Origin: Alkalihalobacillus sp. YIM B00296
Lineage (GTDB): Bacteria; Bacillota; Bacilli; Bacillales; Fictibacillaceae
Assembly: GCF_020179385.1 (NCBI RefSeq)
Contig: NZ_JAIBLJ010000005.1
Span: 124,001 to 188,000, forward strand
Reading direction: 5' to 3'
DNA length: 64,000 nucleotides
In this document: piece by piece, positions 63,771 through 64,000 of the stretch
Layout of the letters: each line of letters opens with the position of its first letter
Numbering within the stretch: position 1 is the first letter of the stretch
Made by a program: the position numbers and the translations under genes
The notes under the pieces: model-generated
Seen by the model: the letters and a program-made list of their open reading frames with translations, nothing else
Told to the model about the DNA's origin: nothing
Databases searched by the model: none

Positions 63771-63929
63771 TTAAAACATCGGTAAAATATAATTAATGAG
63801 AAAGTACAAGATTCCGAAAAAGATGATAAGGTATGCAGCGTACTTGATGAAGGTTGACGCTACCATACTGGAATCCTTTTTCTTCTCTACTTTCCTTTCA
63901 CGTACATCCAGATCATCATGACGGTCCAT
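63771..63929 (-). CDS. 52-aa membrane protein with charged N-terminus
   Basis: ATG at 63929 with GAGGAGTGATC upstream; a longer frame begins before that site and is rejected. Charged N-terminal half (MDRHDDLDVRERKVEKKKDSS) and one C-terminal transmembrane helix (about residues 26-50, YAAYLIIFFGILYFLINYIL). A tail-anchored topology is likely. No family recognised. The last 71 bases of the window (63930-64000) hold its presumed promoter region. Confidence 0.65.
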   Translation of the reverse strand: MDRHDDLDVRERKVEKKKDSSMVASTFIKYAAYLIIFFGILYFLINYILPMF

Positions 63930-64000
63930 GGGATCACTCCTCTCAACATTTTGACTCAATCACAAATTTGTCTATTCAAGTTGTTATGGAGTGTATTCCC

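Overview
The window comes from a low-to-moderate GC, endospore-forming member of the Bacillaceae. This rests on gene content: CtsR-controlled clpE, BdbC/BdbD, the ykrK-htpX pair, a YjcZ-type tiny sporulation protein, a CwlC-like amidase, a YocH-like 3D protein, InhA and subtilisin-type exoproteases, a T-box in front of a prolyl-tRNA synthetase, strong Shine-Dalgarno sequences and frequent U-rich intrinsic terminators. No rRNA, tRNA, CRISPR array, IS transposase or prophage was seen. The species cannot be fixed from sequence alone.

Layout. 1-9.4 kb: clpE (cut by the window edge), an NfrA-like oxidoreductase, the bdbDC disulfide pair, an RsbR/STAS stressosome protein, a patatin lipase, several very small membrane proteins and an MDR oxidoreductase. 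9.4-12.3 kb: a decayed GNAT gene, the radical SAM gene yfkAB, a second GNAT and the relic of an S66 LD-carboxypeptidase next to a tandem repeat. 12.4-31 kb: InhA, RNase Z, an ABC-F protein behind a long structured leader, membrane proteins, ykrK/htpX with a shared operator, an MFS exporter, wall hydrolases, AlkA and an acyltransferase.

31.2-44.3 kb is the most distinctive block: a seven-gene minus-strand operon (class III aminotransferase, gabD, GNAT, ald, gabT, aldehyde dehydrogenase, C45-type amide hydrolase), a sigma-54 activator, and an NhaC-family antiporter followed by a small biotinyl-like barrel protein. Textbook -24/-12 promoters precede both the seven-gene operon and the antiporter operon. 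The enzymes fit a putrescine (or similar omega-amine) to GABA to succinate route, with alanine recycled by Ald; the substrate is an inference.

44.5-54.3 kb: a subtilisin-like protease, a glutamate dehydrogenase and the hutHUIG operon. The hut leader holds an intrinsic terminator but no adjacent hutP. The hut and gab pathways both end in glutamate, which the dehydrogenase can deaminate. 54.5-64 kb: a C39-like lipoprotein, small membrane proteins, a CAP-domain protein, tandem DUF2254 proteins, a ResA-like thioredoxin and an archaeal/eukaryal-type ProRS under T-box control.

The intergenic DNA is unusual. Five unrelated families of short degenerate tandem 'phrases' (near 2.1, 12.2, 23.9, 54.4 and 63.7 kb) lie in gene-free stretches, and two further structured dispersed elements (11.1/58.0/58.2 kb and 55.8 kb) are also intergenic. 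The 11.1 and 58.0 kb copies start directly at stop codons and show compensatory changes in predicted helices.
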